Assembly: GCA_003133205.1 (NCBI GenBank)
Contig: PKWK01000201.1
Coordinates: forward strand, 1 to 41,564
DNA length: 41,564 nucleotides
Direction of reading: 5' to 3'
Origin: Granulicella sp.
GTDB taxonomy: Bacteria > Acidobacteriota > Terriglobia > Terriglobales > Acidobacteriaceae
In this document: in pieces, positions 8,758 to 18,295 of the stretch
Layout of the letters: each line of letters begins with the position of its first letter
Numbering within the stretch: the first letter of the stretch is position 1
Made by a program: the position numbers and the translations under genes
Notes under the pieces: generated by a model
Database searches by the model: none
What the model was told of the DNA's origin: nothing
Seen by the model: only the letters and a program-made list of their open reading frames with translations

Positions 8758-10043
8758 GCCTTGCTCTCTATCTCCCTCAGGTCATCCGCGCGAAGCGGCT
8801 GAATTTTCCCGGCAAACAAGAGTATCGCCGAGTAGCCGATCAGGTGAAACGTCCCCACCAGGACAAACAGCGTCCCGTAGCCGAAGCCATGGTCCAGCAG
8901 TCGCCCGGCGACAACGCCGAAGATCGCGCCACCAATCGCTCCGCCAAAGCCTACCAGACCCGACACCGTCCCGACCGCGGACAGCGGAAAGATGTCCGCC
9001 GGCAACGTCATAATCAGGCCCGACCACGACTGCTGGCAGAAGAATACGACGCTGAACAGAACGATGGAAAGCTCGACCGGAACCAGCGGCACAAGCATCA
9101 CCACTGGCATGAACGCCGCGCTCAGCCCCAGCGCAATCTTCCGCGCTCGATCCATCGAGTACCCCTTGCGCAGCAGTCGGCTCGAATAAATTCCCCCCAC
9201 AAAGCTCCCCACGCCCGAAGCTGCATAAGGAATCCACGCATAGTAGCTGACCTGCTTAACATCGAAGTGGCGAACATCGTAAAGATACTTAGGCAGCCAG
9301 AACAGCAGAAAGTACCACGCCGAATCGCTCATGAACTTAGCGAACACAATCGACCGCACACTCCCCATCCCGACCATCTCGCCAAATGTGAGTTCCCTCG
9401 CCAGCACCCGCGCATCGAGCGTGGCGGACGACACCGCCGGCCCGCTGCTGCGATACTCGAGCGACCACCACGCCACCCATACAATCCCCAGCCCGCCCGC
9501 AAGAAGGAACACCGCCCGCCAACCCAGCGTCAATAGAATGAGGCCTACCAAAGGCGCCGCCAGCACCGATCCCACCGCCGTCCCTGCATTGATGATCCCG
9601 ACGGCGGTCGAGCGGTCCTCCGGCTCAATCCACTCCGAAACCACGCGCACCGCTGCGGGAAACGCGCCGCCCTCCCCCATCCCCAGAAGAAACCTCGCCA
9701 CCAGCAGCAGCATGAATCCGGACGCCGCCCCGTGCAGCGCACATGCAACCGACCACCAAACCATGATGACCATGAACCCGCGCCGGGTTCCCATGCGGTC
9801 CAGCAGCCGTCCGCCAACGACATACATCGCCGCATACGACAGCAGAAACGCCATCTGCAGATACGAGAACTGCTGGTTGGAGATCGGTATATTGCGCTGA
9901 ATCGTCGAGATCGCAACCGGCAGCGTCTGGCGGTCGAAGTAGCTGATCGCAATCGCAGCGGTCACAATCAGCACAAAGTACCAGCGAAGCTCCATCCGCC
10001 GTCGCCCTGCTCCGCCGAGTCTCTCCCCACCCAGAGTGCTCAT
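8754..10043 (-). CDS. MFS transporter, anion:cation symporter (ACS/hexuronate) type
   Basis: About 12 membrane segments are visible. The N-terminal motif SYFDRQTLPVAI and the loop-2/3 sequence RLLDRMGTRRGF are typical of the ACS family (ExuT, GudP). These carriers bring in hexuronates, glucarate or aldonates with protons. The annotated start gives a cytoplasmic tail that ends in MELRWYFVLIV; an internal ATG at 9995 may be the true start, because the 10043 ATG has no ribosome binding site. It is the first gene of the minus-strand operon and overlaps the dehydratase by four bases. The likely cargo is the acid used by that enzyme. Confidence 0.88.
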   Translation of the reverse strand: MSTLGGERLGGAGRRRMELRWYFVLIVTAAIAISYFDRQTLPVAISTIQRNIPISNQQFSYLQMAFLLSYAAMYVVGGRLLDRMGTRRGFMVIMVWWSVACALHGAASGFMLLLVARFLLGMGEGGAFPAAVRVVSEWIEPEDRSTAVGIINAGTAVGSVLAAPLVGLILLTLGWRAVFLLAGGLGIVWVAWWSLEYRSSGPAVSSATLDARVLARELTFGEMVGMGSVRSIVFAKFMSDSAWYFLLFWLPKYLYDVRHFDVKQVSYYAWIPYAASGVGSFVGGIYSSRLLRKGYSMDRARKIALGLSAAFMPVVMLVPLVPVELSIVLFSVVFFCQQSWSGLIMTLPADIFPLSAVGTVSGLVGFGGAIGGAIFGVVAGRLLDHGFGYGTLFVLVGTFHLIGYSAILLFAGKIQPLRADDLREIESKA

Positions 10044-10201
10044 CTACAATCTGCAAACTTTCTTGGTGCGCGAGTCAAAGCTTCGTCTCAATAGACCATC
10101 TGGCGTGCGGCTTAGGCAAATCCCACCGGCAACTGAGCCCAGGTCGAGGCGGCCCGCAAGCCGCCAAGGTACCTTTGCACATCCCCATCCCAAAAGTTGC
10201 A

Positions 10202-10230
10202 TTGCATATAGCACCTTCAGTCTGTATACC
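10202..10230 (+). promoter_or_regulatory. candidate sigma70-like promoter for the surface lipoprotein
   Basis: TTGCAT (10202-10207), 17 bases, TATACC (10225-10230) is the best promoter match in the 262-base divergent gap, giving a leader of about 70 bases. A second -10-like TATAAC lies at 10244-10249. Confidence 0.35.
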
Positions 10231-10305
10231 TTACGCCCGAAGATATAACGCCCCACTACCCGTTCCGTGTTCGACTACTGCCCGCAGTAGAGATAAGGTC
10301 CCCAA

Positions 10306-13300
10306 TTGTCTAGTCCCGGTCTGTTCGCCCGCGCCCTCCTTGGTTTCTCAGCCTTCACCTTACTTTCCGGTTGCGCTGGAGTCAGTCCGGTCGCCCCATC
10401 CTCACCCGCCGCCAGCCTGGCAATCCAGGGCGTGGTCCACGGCGGCCAGCAGCCTGTCACCGGCGCCAATATCCAGCTTTACGCTGTTGGCACTACCGCC
10501 GACGCCTCCGCCGCAACCTCGCTCATGACCTCTTCCGTCCAGTCCGACGCGTCCGGAAATTTCTCCCTCAATTCCAAATACACCTGCCCTGGCTCGCCTG
10601 CGAACGTTTACCTCGTCGCCACCGGCGGAAATCCAGGCCTCACCGCCGGCACCAACAACACTGCTATCACCATGATGGCTGCCCTCGGCCTGTGCAGTTC
10701 GCTCAACTCGTCCACCTTCGTCTTCGTCGACGAGGTCACCACCATCGGCTCGGTCGCTGCCCTCTACTCCCCCTACATGACCTCGGCCGTCAACCTTGGC
10801 TTCAACTCGGCCACGGACGCCGCAGCGTTCGCCACCGCCTTCAGCAATGTCGCCGAGTACACCAACACCGCAACCGGTTCTGCCCCAGGCCCCAGCCTGC
10901 CTGGCGGCATGTACGCCTCCAGCACCGAGATCAATACCCTTGGCAACATCCTCGCCCCCTGCATCAACTCAGCAGGAGGCGTTGCCGGCGACAGCTCCGC
11001 CTGCGGTAACCTCTTCAATCTCACCAAGTCTGGTTCGGTGGCCCCCACCAACACCGTCGGAGCAATTCTCAACATCCTCAACAACCCCACTCAGAACGCC
11101 TCCAGCCTCTTCAGCCTCGGCGGAGCCGTCACTCCCTTTCAGCCCGCGCTCAGTGCCGCCCCCTCAACCTGGGCTCTCCCGATCCTTCAAATGGCTGCCA
11201 CACCAACCTTCTCAATAGCCGGTGGCACCTACAGCTCGGCACAGTTCGTCACGCTCTCCGATACAACCACCGGCGCCGTCATCTACTACACCACCGACGG
11301 CTCCACCCCCACCTTCAGTTCGCCAATTTACTCAGGAACGATCACGGTTTCATCGTCAGAGACGATCAATGCCATCGCCCAGGCCGGCGGATACGCCACC
11401 AGCGCGGTCGCCTCGGCCTCCTACACCATCACTGGCTCAGCCGGAACGTACACCGTTAGCGGTAACGTCAGTCTGTCCAATAACTGCGGCTACGTGCCAC
11501 CAATCACCGTTACCCTCACCCACAGTTCCACGGTCGTCCAGACCATCACTAGCAGCACCAACGGAAGCTTCACGTTCACCAACGTCCCCAACGGCACATA
11601 CACGGTCACTCCCTCCATCACAGGGCCGTCCTCGTTGTTCTATCCCGCCAGCCAGGGAGTGGTTGTCAGTGGCGCTCCCACCAACTCCTCATTCTTCAAC
11701 GCCAACCTGGGATACACCGTCTCCGGAACGGTGGCCTACAGCGGCTCACAGACCGGCCGCACGTATCTTTTACTGAATGCGACCTGCGGCAGCGGAGGCG
11801 GCTCGCTAGGCACCAGCATCTCTACCACGGGGGCATACACCATCCGCGGAGTGCCGCCGGGCAGCTACACGGTGCAGGCGTGGAGGGATCCGCTCGGCCA
11901 GGGCGTGCAGAACGCAATCGACCCGTCCGGCAACGTCTCAACGACGGTGACAGCCGCGAACGTGACCAACGCTGCCGTCACCATATTTGATCCTACGTTC
12001 GCGACGCCCACCTCGAATCCCACCATCCAGAACATTTATCCCAACTCACAAGGCGCGCTGATTGTGTTCCAGCCGAGCCTGAACAGCAGTAGCTTGGAGG
12101 ACGCGAATCAATACCTGGTGCAATGGAGCACCAGCCCCACGCTTGGCAGCGGGGGTGGCGGCGGACAGTTCCTCTCCGTCGCCGGCAGCCATATCTTCAC
12201 CGCGACTGGGGATAAGGGTCTCTGGACCCTCACCAATGCGTTGCTCTCGGGCTCGGGCTTCAGCTTCACCAATGGCCAAACGTACTACTTCCAGGCCCGC
12301 TCTTTTAACACGCTGGACACTGCCTATCCGCATCCCTCGGGCTGGTGCAACTACACATCGAGCGGGTGCAGCGGAACGTCCGGCTTTACAGGCGTGACCA
12401 TCGCCACACCCACTTGCTCGGGCACCTGTACCGCGGTTTCAGGCTCGGTGACCATCCCGGTAGCCATCACCATCAAGTCGGGCGCACCGCTCTATCTGGG
12501 CTTGCTGCAATTCTCAGCCAGCACCGGCGGCGACCCGATCGGCATCTATATCACCGAGATTGCCAGCCCGTCGAACGGCGCCAATGACTTTACGGTCACC
12601 GTTCCAAGCGGCTCCAACTACGCGGTCGCCGGGATCCTCGACCAGAACAACATCGGCGGATTCGGCGCCGGATCGATCACCAATGTCGGGGACAAAGTCC
12701 AACCCAACCTGACCATTTCGGGCAGCACGCAGAGCGTAGCCGGCGTCACGCTGCCCGCCTCGAACAGCACAGCAACCGTAGCCACGCAGTTCTCATCCAA
12801 TTCCTGCCTGAGCTGCGGCTCGCCCTCGACGAGCTACCAACTCAGCTTTACCGTGAACGAGTCGGACAAGCTGCCGGTGGCCGTTACCTTGAACTCGGGG
12901 CCCAATGTGCCCAACAACAACGGGACCGTAGCCCTGGATATGGGCAGCTGCACGAATTGCGGCAATCCTCACTTCAGCTACAGCGTCTCGCTGCCCGGCA
13001 CACCGAACGTGGGAGACACCTATGGCTTCACGGTCACCTACAGCGACGGAAGCCAGGATACCGGCACCACGGTGACCGGCGCAGTGACGGGTTGGAACGG
13101 CGGAAGCACGGTGGTGGGCGCAAGCGATGCCCCAACCGCGCTCGCGCCCAACAACAACAGCAGCACCAGCACCACGCCCACGTTTACCTGGACCGATTCG
13201 TCCAATGCCATGGGCGCCAACTTCGACTACAGCTTCAACCTCTCGAATAGCACGTGCTCGAACTGCACGATCTGGCATATACCGGGCAACAACTCCAAGT

Positions 13301-13485
13301 CGAACGGCTTCTCGAGCTCCATCACTTCAATTCCATGGATTACCTCCGGGAACGATGTGATGGGAGCCTCCAACAACCTGCCCACGGTATCCGCTCTAAC
13401 CCTGGGCTCCACCTACAACTGGTACGTTCAGGTTCAGGACAGCAACGGCAACTTCGCCCAGACCCAGGTGCAGTACCAGCCTTAG
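10306..13485 (+). CDS. large surface lipoprotein with carboxypeptidase-regulatory and chitobiase-C-like domains
   Basis: The 1059-residue protein starts at a TTG just after an in-frame TAA and begins with a lipoprotein signal peptide whose lipobox LLSGC ends at Cys 23. Residues about 40-120 form a carboxypeptidase-regulatory-like beta domain. Residues about 298-375 form a CHB_HEX_C domain (YYTTDGSTPT is its hallmark). Two more carboxypeptidase-regulatory/SdrB-like repeats follow at about 380-460 and 470-550 (YTVSG...GSYTV). A fibronectin-III-like part spans about 560-680, with further beta domains to the end. Three CxxC pairs (CLSC, CTNC, CSNC) occur between residues 830 and 990. No enzyme motif is visible. 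I infer an outer-membrane-anchored adhesive or polysaccharide-binding protein. It is divergent from the sugar-acid operon. Confidence 0.82.
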   Translation: MSSPGLFARALLGFSAFTLLSGCAGVSPVAPSSPAASLAIQGVVHGGQQPVTGANIQLYAVGTTADASAATSLMTSSVQSDASGNFSLNSKYTCPGSPANVYLVATGGNPGLTAGTNNTAITMMAALGLCSSLNSSTFVFVDEVTTIGSVAALYSPYMTSAVNLGFNSATDAAAFATAFSNVAEYTNTATGSAPGPSLPGGMYASSTEINTLGNILAPCINSAGGVAGDSSACGNLFNLTKSGSVAPTNTVGAILNILNNPTQNASSLFSLGGAVTPFQPALSAAPSTWALPILQMAATPTFSIAGGTYSSAQFVTLSDTTTGAVIYYTTDGSTPTFSSPIYSGTITVSSSETINAIAQAGGYATSAVASASYTITGSAGTYTVSGNVSLSNNCGYVPPITVTLTHSSTVVQTITSSTNGSFTFTNVPNGTYTVTPSITGPSSLFYPASQGVVVSGAPTNSSFFNANLGYTVSGTVAYSGSQTGRTYLLLNATCGSGGGSLGTSISTTGAYTIRGVPPGSYTVQAWRDPLGQGVQNAIDPSGNVSTTVTAANVTNAAVTIFDPTFATPTSNPTIQNIYPNSQGALIVFQPSLNSSSLEDANQYLVQWSTSPTLGSGGGGGQFLSVAGSHIFTATGDKGLWTLTNALLSGSGFSFTNGQTYYFQARSFNTLDTAYPHPSGWCNYTSSGCSGTSGFTGVTIATPTCSGTCTAVSGSVTIPVAITIKSGAPLYLGLLQFSASTGGDPIGIYITEIASPSNGANDFTVTVPSGSNYAVAGILDQNNIGGFGAGSITNVGDKVQPNLTISGSTQSVAGVTLPASNSTATVATQFSSNSCLSCGSPSTSYQLSFTVNESDKLPVAVTLNSGPNVPNNNGTVALDMGSCTNCGNPHFSYSVSLPGTPNVGDTYGFTVTYSDGSQDTGTTVTGAVTGWNGGSTVVGASDAPTALAPNNNSSTSTTPTFTWTDSSNAMGANFDYSFNLSNSTCSNCTIWHIPGNNSKSNGFSSSITSIPWITSGNDVMGASNNLPTVSALTLGSTYNWYVQVQDSNGNFAQTQVQYQP

Positions 13486-13492
13486 CCGCAGC

Positions 13493-13523
13493 GCGGCGAC
13501 GAGGAGCCATTCCTCGTCGCCGC
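13493..13523 (+). terminator. strong GC-rich hairpin after the lipoprotein gene
   Basis: A perfect 13-base inverted repeat (GCGGCGACGAGGA / TCCTCGTCGCCGC) with a five-base loop starts eight bases after the stop codon. No T-run follows, so it would be a non-canonical terminator or an mRNA-stabilising stem. Confidence 0.6.
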
Positions 13524-13685
13524 CGCCGGTCTGCCCGTGACACAGGACACGTGCGAGCGTCGATCTGTATGAGATCGCGAAATCGCAAGCCGGATCAGAG
13601 TCGGCTCGCACCTCCAAAACAAGCGCCAGGCGCCACAAACAAGGCCACCATTCCAGTCCAGAAAGCGCTTATGCGCGCTGCCTTC

Positions 13686-13691
13686 TATAAT
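13686..13691 (+). promoter_or_regulatory. -10 box abutting the rel start codon
   Basis: A perfect TATAAT ends five bases before the rel ATG, and no ribosome binding site precedes the ATG. Transcription from this box would begin at or within a base or two of the start codon, i.e. a leaderless mRNA, unless translation starts further in. No good -35 box is visible. Confidence 0.4.
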
Positions 13692-13696
13692 GGGCC

Positions 13697-16228
13697 ATGG
13701 CAATCACTCCAGCAGCCTCCGGAAACCGCGGAAAAGCTGCACCTTCGACCCTCGAAGGCATGAGTTCCGAGCCTATTACCACGGACACAGGCATTGAGCT
13801 GGAGTCAGCTCCGCCGCCTGTTGAGCCGCTCGAATCGCTGCGCCCAGGCGTGCCCATGGGAAGCGCCGTGGCTGGAGACGCTGCTTCCGATGGCGCGTCG
13901 GCAGAACCCCCGGGAGATCCCAATGCACCGCTAGAACCCGCCACCGACGCCCCCGAAGAGAGCTCCGCGGAGCACCTCGCCGGCTCCAGCGCCGCAGTGG
14001 TAGGCGAGATGGACGCAAAGTTCGCGCGCCTGCTCCACGAAGTCCACCAGAACCGCCCCGGCGACGACCTCGACATCATCCGCCACGCCTGGCAATTCTG
14101 TCTGGAGCAGCACGAGGGTCAGAAGCGCGCCTCGGGCGAGCCCTACGTCGTACATCCGCTCGAAGTCGCCCTCGTCCTCGCCGAGCTCAAGATGGACTCC
14201 ACCGCCATCGCCGCCGGCCTGCTCCACGACGCTGTCGAAGACACCGACGTCACCACCGCCGAGATCGAAAAGCGTTTCGGCGAGCAGGTCGCCCACATCG
14301 TCGAAGGCGTCACCAAGCTCGACAAAATCAAATTCGCCAACCGCGAAGACCACCAGGCCGAGAACATCCGCAAGATGCTCCTCGCCATGGTCACCGACGT
14401 CCGCGTCGTCATCATCAAGCTCGCCGACCGCCTCCACAACATGCGCACGCTCGAGCACCTGCCCTCCGAGAAGCGCCAGAAGATCGCTCGCGAGACCCTC
14501 GACATCTTCGCCCCGCTCGCCCACCGTCTCGGCATGGGCAAGCTCCGCGGCGAACTCGAAGACCTCGCCTTCCGCTACACCGACCCCTTCACCTACGAAC
14601 AGCTCTCCACCGAGGTCGATGCCCTGCGCGGCGAAGGCGAAGTCTTCCTCCAAAGCATCGTCGGAACGCTCGAAGACAAGCTACGCGAACACAAGATCGC
14701 TGGCCGCGTCGAGTGGCGCATCAAGCGCCTCTACTCCATCCAGCAAAAACTCATCGACCAGAAGATTCCCGTCGACCAGGTCTACGATCTCCTCGCCGTC
14801 CGCGTCATCTGCAAGACCGTGCAGGACTGCTACGCCGTCCTCGGCCTCCTGCATTCCATCTGGCGTCCCGTCCCCGGCCGCATCAAGGACTTCATCGCGA
14901 TGCCCCGCCCTAACCTCTACCAGAGCCTCCACACCACGGTCATCGCACCCGGCGGCCATCAGTTCGAGGTGCAGATCCGTACCGAAGAGATGCACCGCAT
15001 CGCCGAAGAAGGCATCGCCGCCCACTGGAAGTACAAGGCCGGCGACAACGTCACCGCCAAGGATGAAGCCCGCCTCGCCTGGGTCCGCCAGCTCATGGAG
15101 TGGCAGCGCGAGATGTCCGACCCCAACGAGTTCATGTCGACCCTCAAGATCGACCTGTACCCCGAGGAGGTCTACACCTTCACCCCCAAGGGCAAAGTCG
15201 TCGTCCTCCCCAAGGATGCCAGCCCCATCGACTTCGCCTACGCCATCCACACCGAGGTCGGCAACACCACCATCGGCGCCAAGGTCAACGGCCGCATCGT
15301 TCCCCTCCGCACCAAGCTCCGCAACGGCGACATCGTCGAAATCTCCACCCAGGCCGGCCACGCTCCCAGCCGCGACTGGCTCAGCTTCACCAAGAGTTCC
15401 CGCGCCCGCAACAAGATCAAGCACTGGATCAACGAGCACCAGCGCGAGCGCGCCATCGAGATCGGCCAGAAGCTGCTCGACCGCGAAGCCCGTAAGTACA
15501 AAATCGCCCTCTCGAAGCACCACGAAGCCGACTACGACAAGGTCGCCACCGAGTACGGCCTCGGTACCAAGGCCGAACTCCTCGCCGGCGTCGGATTCGG
15601 CAAGTTCTCCGCCCGCCAGGTCCTCAACAAGCTCGAGCCCGGCTCCACCATCGCCGCCGAGCCCGCCGCCGAGTCCAACGCTGGCGCCATCGGCAGCACC
15701 CTCTCCCACATGTCCGACGCCGTCAAACGCGTCTTCTTCGGCAAAGGTTCAGACTCGCTCCAGGTCGAAGGCCAGGACGACCTCCTCGTCTACCGCGCGC
15801 GCTGTTGTAACCCCATTCGTGGCGAAGACATCATCGGCTACGTCACCCGCGGCAAGGGCGTCGCCGTCCATGCCCGCAGTTGTCCCAACGTACAGAATCT
15901 CCTCTACGAGTCCGACCGCCGCATCCAGGTCGAGTGGGCCCCCATCCACGGAGATGCCGGAACAGCCGGCGCGCCCAAGCCCCAGACCTACCCCGTCAAA
16001 CTCACCGTCCTCTGCGACGACCGCGCCGGCCTGCTCAAGGAGTTCACCGCCATCATCTCCGACGACGGCACCAACATCCGCTCCTCCTCTTCAAACGCCC
16101 TCGCGGACGGCGGCGCCGTAATCGACTTCGTCATCGAGACCGTCGACGTTCGCCACCTCAACCGCCTGGTAGACAAGATGCGCCGCGTCCAGGGCGTCCG
16201 CGACGTCCAACGCGTCCAGAAAATCTAG
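13697..16228 (+). CDS. rel: bifunctional (p)ppGpp synthetase/hydrolase (Rel/SpoT)
   Basis: The 843-residue enzyme has the full long-RSH layout. There is an N-terminal HD hydrolase domain (HPLEVA near 154, LLHDAVEDT near 177) and a RelA/SpoT synthetase domain. A TGS domain follows near 488-550 (EEVYTFTPKGKV), then a helical part, a Cys-Cys zinc-finger-like domain near 705 (CCNPI) and a C-terminal ACT domain (from about 768). The synthetase carries the RxKD signature (RIKD near 395) of bifunctional Mn-dependent enzymes rather than the ExDD of synthetase-only RelA, and the HD site is intact, so it should both make and destroy (p)ppGpp. An Ala/Pro/Glu-rich stretch of about 95 residues precedes the HD domain; the start could be the internal ATG at 13760. 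Confidence 0.95.
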   Translation: MAITPAASGNRGKAAPSTLEGMSSEPITTDTGIELESAPPPVEPLESLRPGVPMGSAVAGDAASDGASAEPPGDPNAPLEPATDAPEESSAEHLAGSSAAVVGEMDAKFARLLHEVHQNRPGDDLDIIRHAWQFCLEQHEGQKRASGEPYVVHPLEVALVLAELKMDSTAIAAGLLHDAVEDTDVTTAEIEKRFGEQVAHIVEGVTKLDKIKFANREDHQAENIRKMLLAMVTDVRVVIIKLADRLHNMRTLEHLPSEKRQKIARETLDIFAPLAHRLGMGKLRGELEDLAFRYTDPFTYEQLSTEVDALRGEGEVFLQSIVGTLEDKLREHKIAGRVEWRIKRLYSIQQKLIDQKIPVDQVYDLLAVRVICKTVQDCYAVLGLLHSIWRPVPGRIKDFIAMPRPNLYQSLHTTVIAPGGHQFEVQIRTEEMHRIAEEGIAAHWKYKAGDNVTAKDEARLAWVRQLMEWQREMSDPNEFMSTLKIDLYPEEVYTFTPKGKVVVLPKDASPIDFAYAIHTEVGNTTIGAKVNGRIVPLRTKLRNGDIVEISTQAGHAPSRDWLSFTKSSRARNKIKHWINEHQRERAIEIGQKLLDREARKYKIALSKHHEADYDKVATEYGLGTKAELLAGVGFGKFSARQVLNKLEPGSTIAAEPAAESNAGAIGSTLSHMSDAVKRVFFGKGSDSLQVEGQDDLLVYRARCCNPIRGEDIIGYVTRGKGVAVHARSCPNVQNLLYESDRRIQVEWAPIHGDAGTAGAPKPQTYPVKLTVLCDDRAGLLKEFTAIISDDGTNIRSSSSNALADGGAVIDFVIETVDVRHLNRLVDKMRRVQGVRDVQRVQKI

Positions 16229-16342
16229 CCGCAACGTGAACGCGACGTACGGCGCACGCGGAAGCCAAGATCGGGTTGCATCGGGCAGCAGACCGCCGTG
16301 TATCATGAGGCAATCCTAACGAAATTCAGCCACAGGAGCCGG

Positions 16343-18226
16343 ATGGCATCTCCTTCAAGCAGCTCCCATCTCAAAGACTTCGCGCTGCCTGCATTCCTGA
16401 TGGTTTTCGCAGTGGCAATCTTTCGCCTCCCCTTCTATTTCCCGGTATCAGATTCGGTCTCGGCGTCATACGTATTTCAATACAATAATCGAGTTGCGCT
16501 CCTTATCTTCCTAGGGGGCGCCGCTGCCTTTGCAATCCTCTTCCGCGGCCTCTCGCTCGAACCGGCAACGAGGGACTCGCGGGTTTCGCGCAAATCCTTC
16601 CTTCTCGCGGCTGCGTTCTGCATCGCGGTTGGCCTATTGTTCTATTGGCTCTCCGGCCCTGGCGGTCTTGAGGTCGAGAATATGTATTTCTTGAGCAGGC
16701 TAAACCAGCTCTCGGCCGGCAGAACCATCTATCGCGACTTTGAGTTCGCCTATGGGCCGCTTTGGCTTTATCTGCCCTTCTGGACTGGGAAGTTACTGCA
16801 CGTCAGTCTTATAGCGGGCTACACTGTCTTTTGGCTCCTGGACTGGGCCACTGGCGTCTGGATTCTCTTCCGTTTGGTCAACGCGATCGACATTCCCTCC
16901 CCGCACCGCACGGTCATCTTCTTCGTATTTGTGCTGGATTTTGCGCAAGCGCTCAGGCCTCAGGGCATCAACTATGCTCCGGTTCGCGTGCTTCTGACTG
17001 CCGGCTTGGCCATGCTGGTGTACGAACTGCACAAGCGCCGCTATCCGCCGGCGATTGGTGCAAGTGTCTCCGTCCTCTGTGCCGCATTTGCCACTGCGGT
17101 CTCGCCTGAGCAGGGTATCGCCTTCATGCTCGGGAGCAGCCTTTTCTTCTTCTGCGTCAGGAAGCCGCGCGCCGAATTCTGGACATCCATCGCGATCATG
17201 GGTCCAGGCTTCTTAGCTATACTCGTGATCTCACAGTGGGCCGGTGTATACACAAGTCTTCGCGCCTTCAGTTCGGGAGGCAACAACCTTCCCATCATGC
17301 CCTATCCAAGCATTCTTTGCGTGATCGGTCTTTACCTGGTCGCTTCATGTGTGGCCTACCTGGCTTTCAAGCGCAAACGTAGTGACTCAATTTCCATCTA
17401 TCTCCTTTGCATTTGTCTGTTCAGCATGTCGTCTGGGTTTGGACGCGCCGACCAAGGTCACATGCAGGTTGGTGGATTTTCGGCAATGATCATTGCTGCC
17501 CTCACGCTGAGCCGATACCCCAGGGTCGCGCTCCTGGCTGTGGTGGCGTTCTTCTCTTTCAATGCAACTCCTGAATTCCACGGCGAGTTCCGTCGTACGG
17601 GTCAACAGGTGGAGCGCCGCGTCTTTAATCCTTCCGAACGAAAACAGATCCTATTCCGAGCAACGGTGCGAATCTTCCACCTGCTGCACTTCGACGCACG
17701 CAGAACAGCCATCGAAGTCAAGGTCGCGCAGTTCTACGACCTGCAGAGGACAGTTGCCCCCGAACTCCCAGCGGGTGCCATTGTGAATGCACCCTGGGGT
17801 CTGACGAGGAGCGGCTACGTTGACGACTCGGGGAAGGTTGACTATGGTTACTTTTTTGGGTTGGAGAATGTACTTCTGCCTCCGCAGGTCGATTCGATCA
17901 TTCGCTGGCTCCAGGCTCATCCCGAACGCAAAGTGATCTTCCCTTTCCCTGTGGAAAAGCGTTGTTACTCCTACGATGAAGGCGACGATCCGAAGATCCG
18001 CAACTGGTACCGCTTCCGATGGGCGTCTCCCAAACGCCAGATGCGGGTCTTATTTCCTCTGTGCGACTTCGTCCGTACGCACTATGCCCCCGATGACATC
18101 CCATTCTCCCGCTATGTACTTTTGTACCATCCCATCATCGCAGCGCAACCATCCGAGAAGACGGCCACTCCTACCGCGAACGCTCCTCTGCCCTTGCAGA
18201 GCAGAAGTTTGAACAGAGCCAAATAA
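16343..18226 (+). CDS. multi-pass membrane protein, GT-C/GT39-like
   Basis: I start at the ATG at 16343, which has AGGAG six bases upstream, rather than the GTG at 16298. The 627-residue product has about 10-12 membrane segments in its first 430 residues, then a soluble C-terminal domain of about 190 residues. The loop RTIYRDFEFAYGPLWLYLP, after the second or third segment, resembles the conserved first periplasmic loop of GT-C glycosyltransferases (ArnT/PMT-like), where an acidic residue is catalytic. These enzymes move sugars from polyprenyl carriers to lipid or protein. It is followed 70 bases later by a similar membrane protein. The specific substrate is unknown. Confidence 0.75.
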   Translation: MASPSSSSHLKDFALPAFLMVFAVAIFRLPFYFPVSDSVSASYVFQYNNRVALLIFLGGAAAFAILFRGLSLEPATRDSRVSRKSFLLAAAFCIAVGLLFYWLSGPGGLEVENMYFLSRLNQLSAGRTIYRDFEFAYGPLWLYLPFWTGKLLHVSLIAGYTVFWLLDWATGVWILFRLVNAIDIPSPHRTVIFFVFVLDFAQALRPQGINYAPVRVLLTAGLAMLVYELHKRRYPPAIGASVSVLCAAFATAVSPEQGIAFMLGSSLFFFCVRKPRAEFWTSIAIMGPGFLAILVISQWAGVYTSLRAFSSGGNNLPIMPYPSILCVIGLYLVASCVAYLAFKRKRSDSISIYLLCICLFSMSSGFGRADQGHMQVGGFSAMIIAALTLSRYPRVALLAVVAFFSFNATPEFHGEFRRTGQQVERRVFNPSERKQILFRATVRIFHLLHFDARRTAIEVKVAQFYDLQRTVAPELPAGAIVNAPWGLTRSGYVDDSGKVDYGYFFGLENVLLPPQVDSIIRWLQAHPERKVIFPFPVEKRCYSYDEGDDPKIRNWYRFRWASPKRQMRVLFPLCDFVRTHYAPDDIPFSRYVLLYHPIIAAQPSEKTATPTANAPLPLQSRSLNRAK

Positions 18227-18295
18227 AACATTTTCGCGAGTTGCTCAGCAACAGCGCATCCGACAATATCCAACGCGTAGGAGGCTGAACCGGCC

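Noticed and set aside
14619..16121. 500-residue Ser/Pro/Arg ORF inside rel
   Set aside because: Out-of-frame shadow of rel with the low-complexity composition expected from high-GC third positions.
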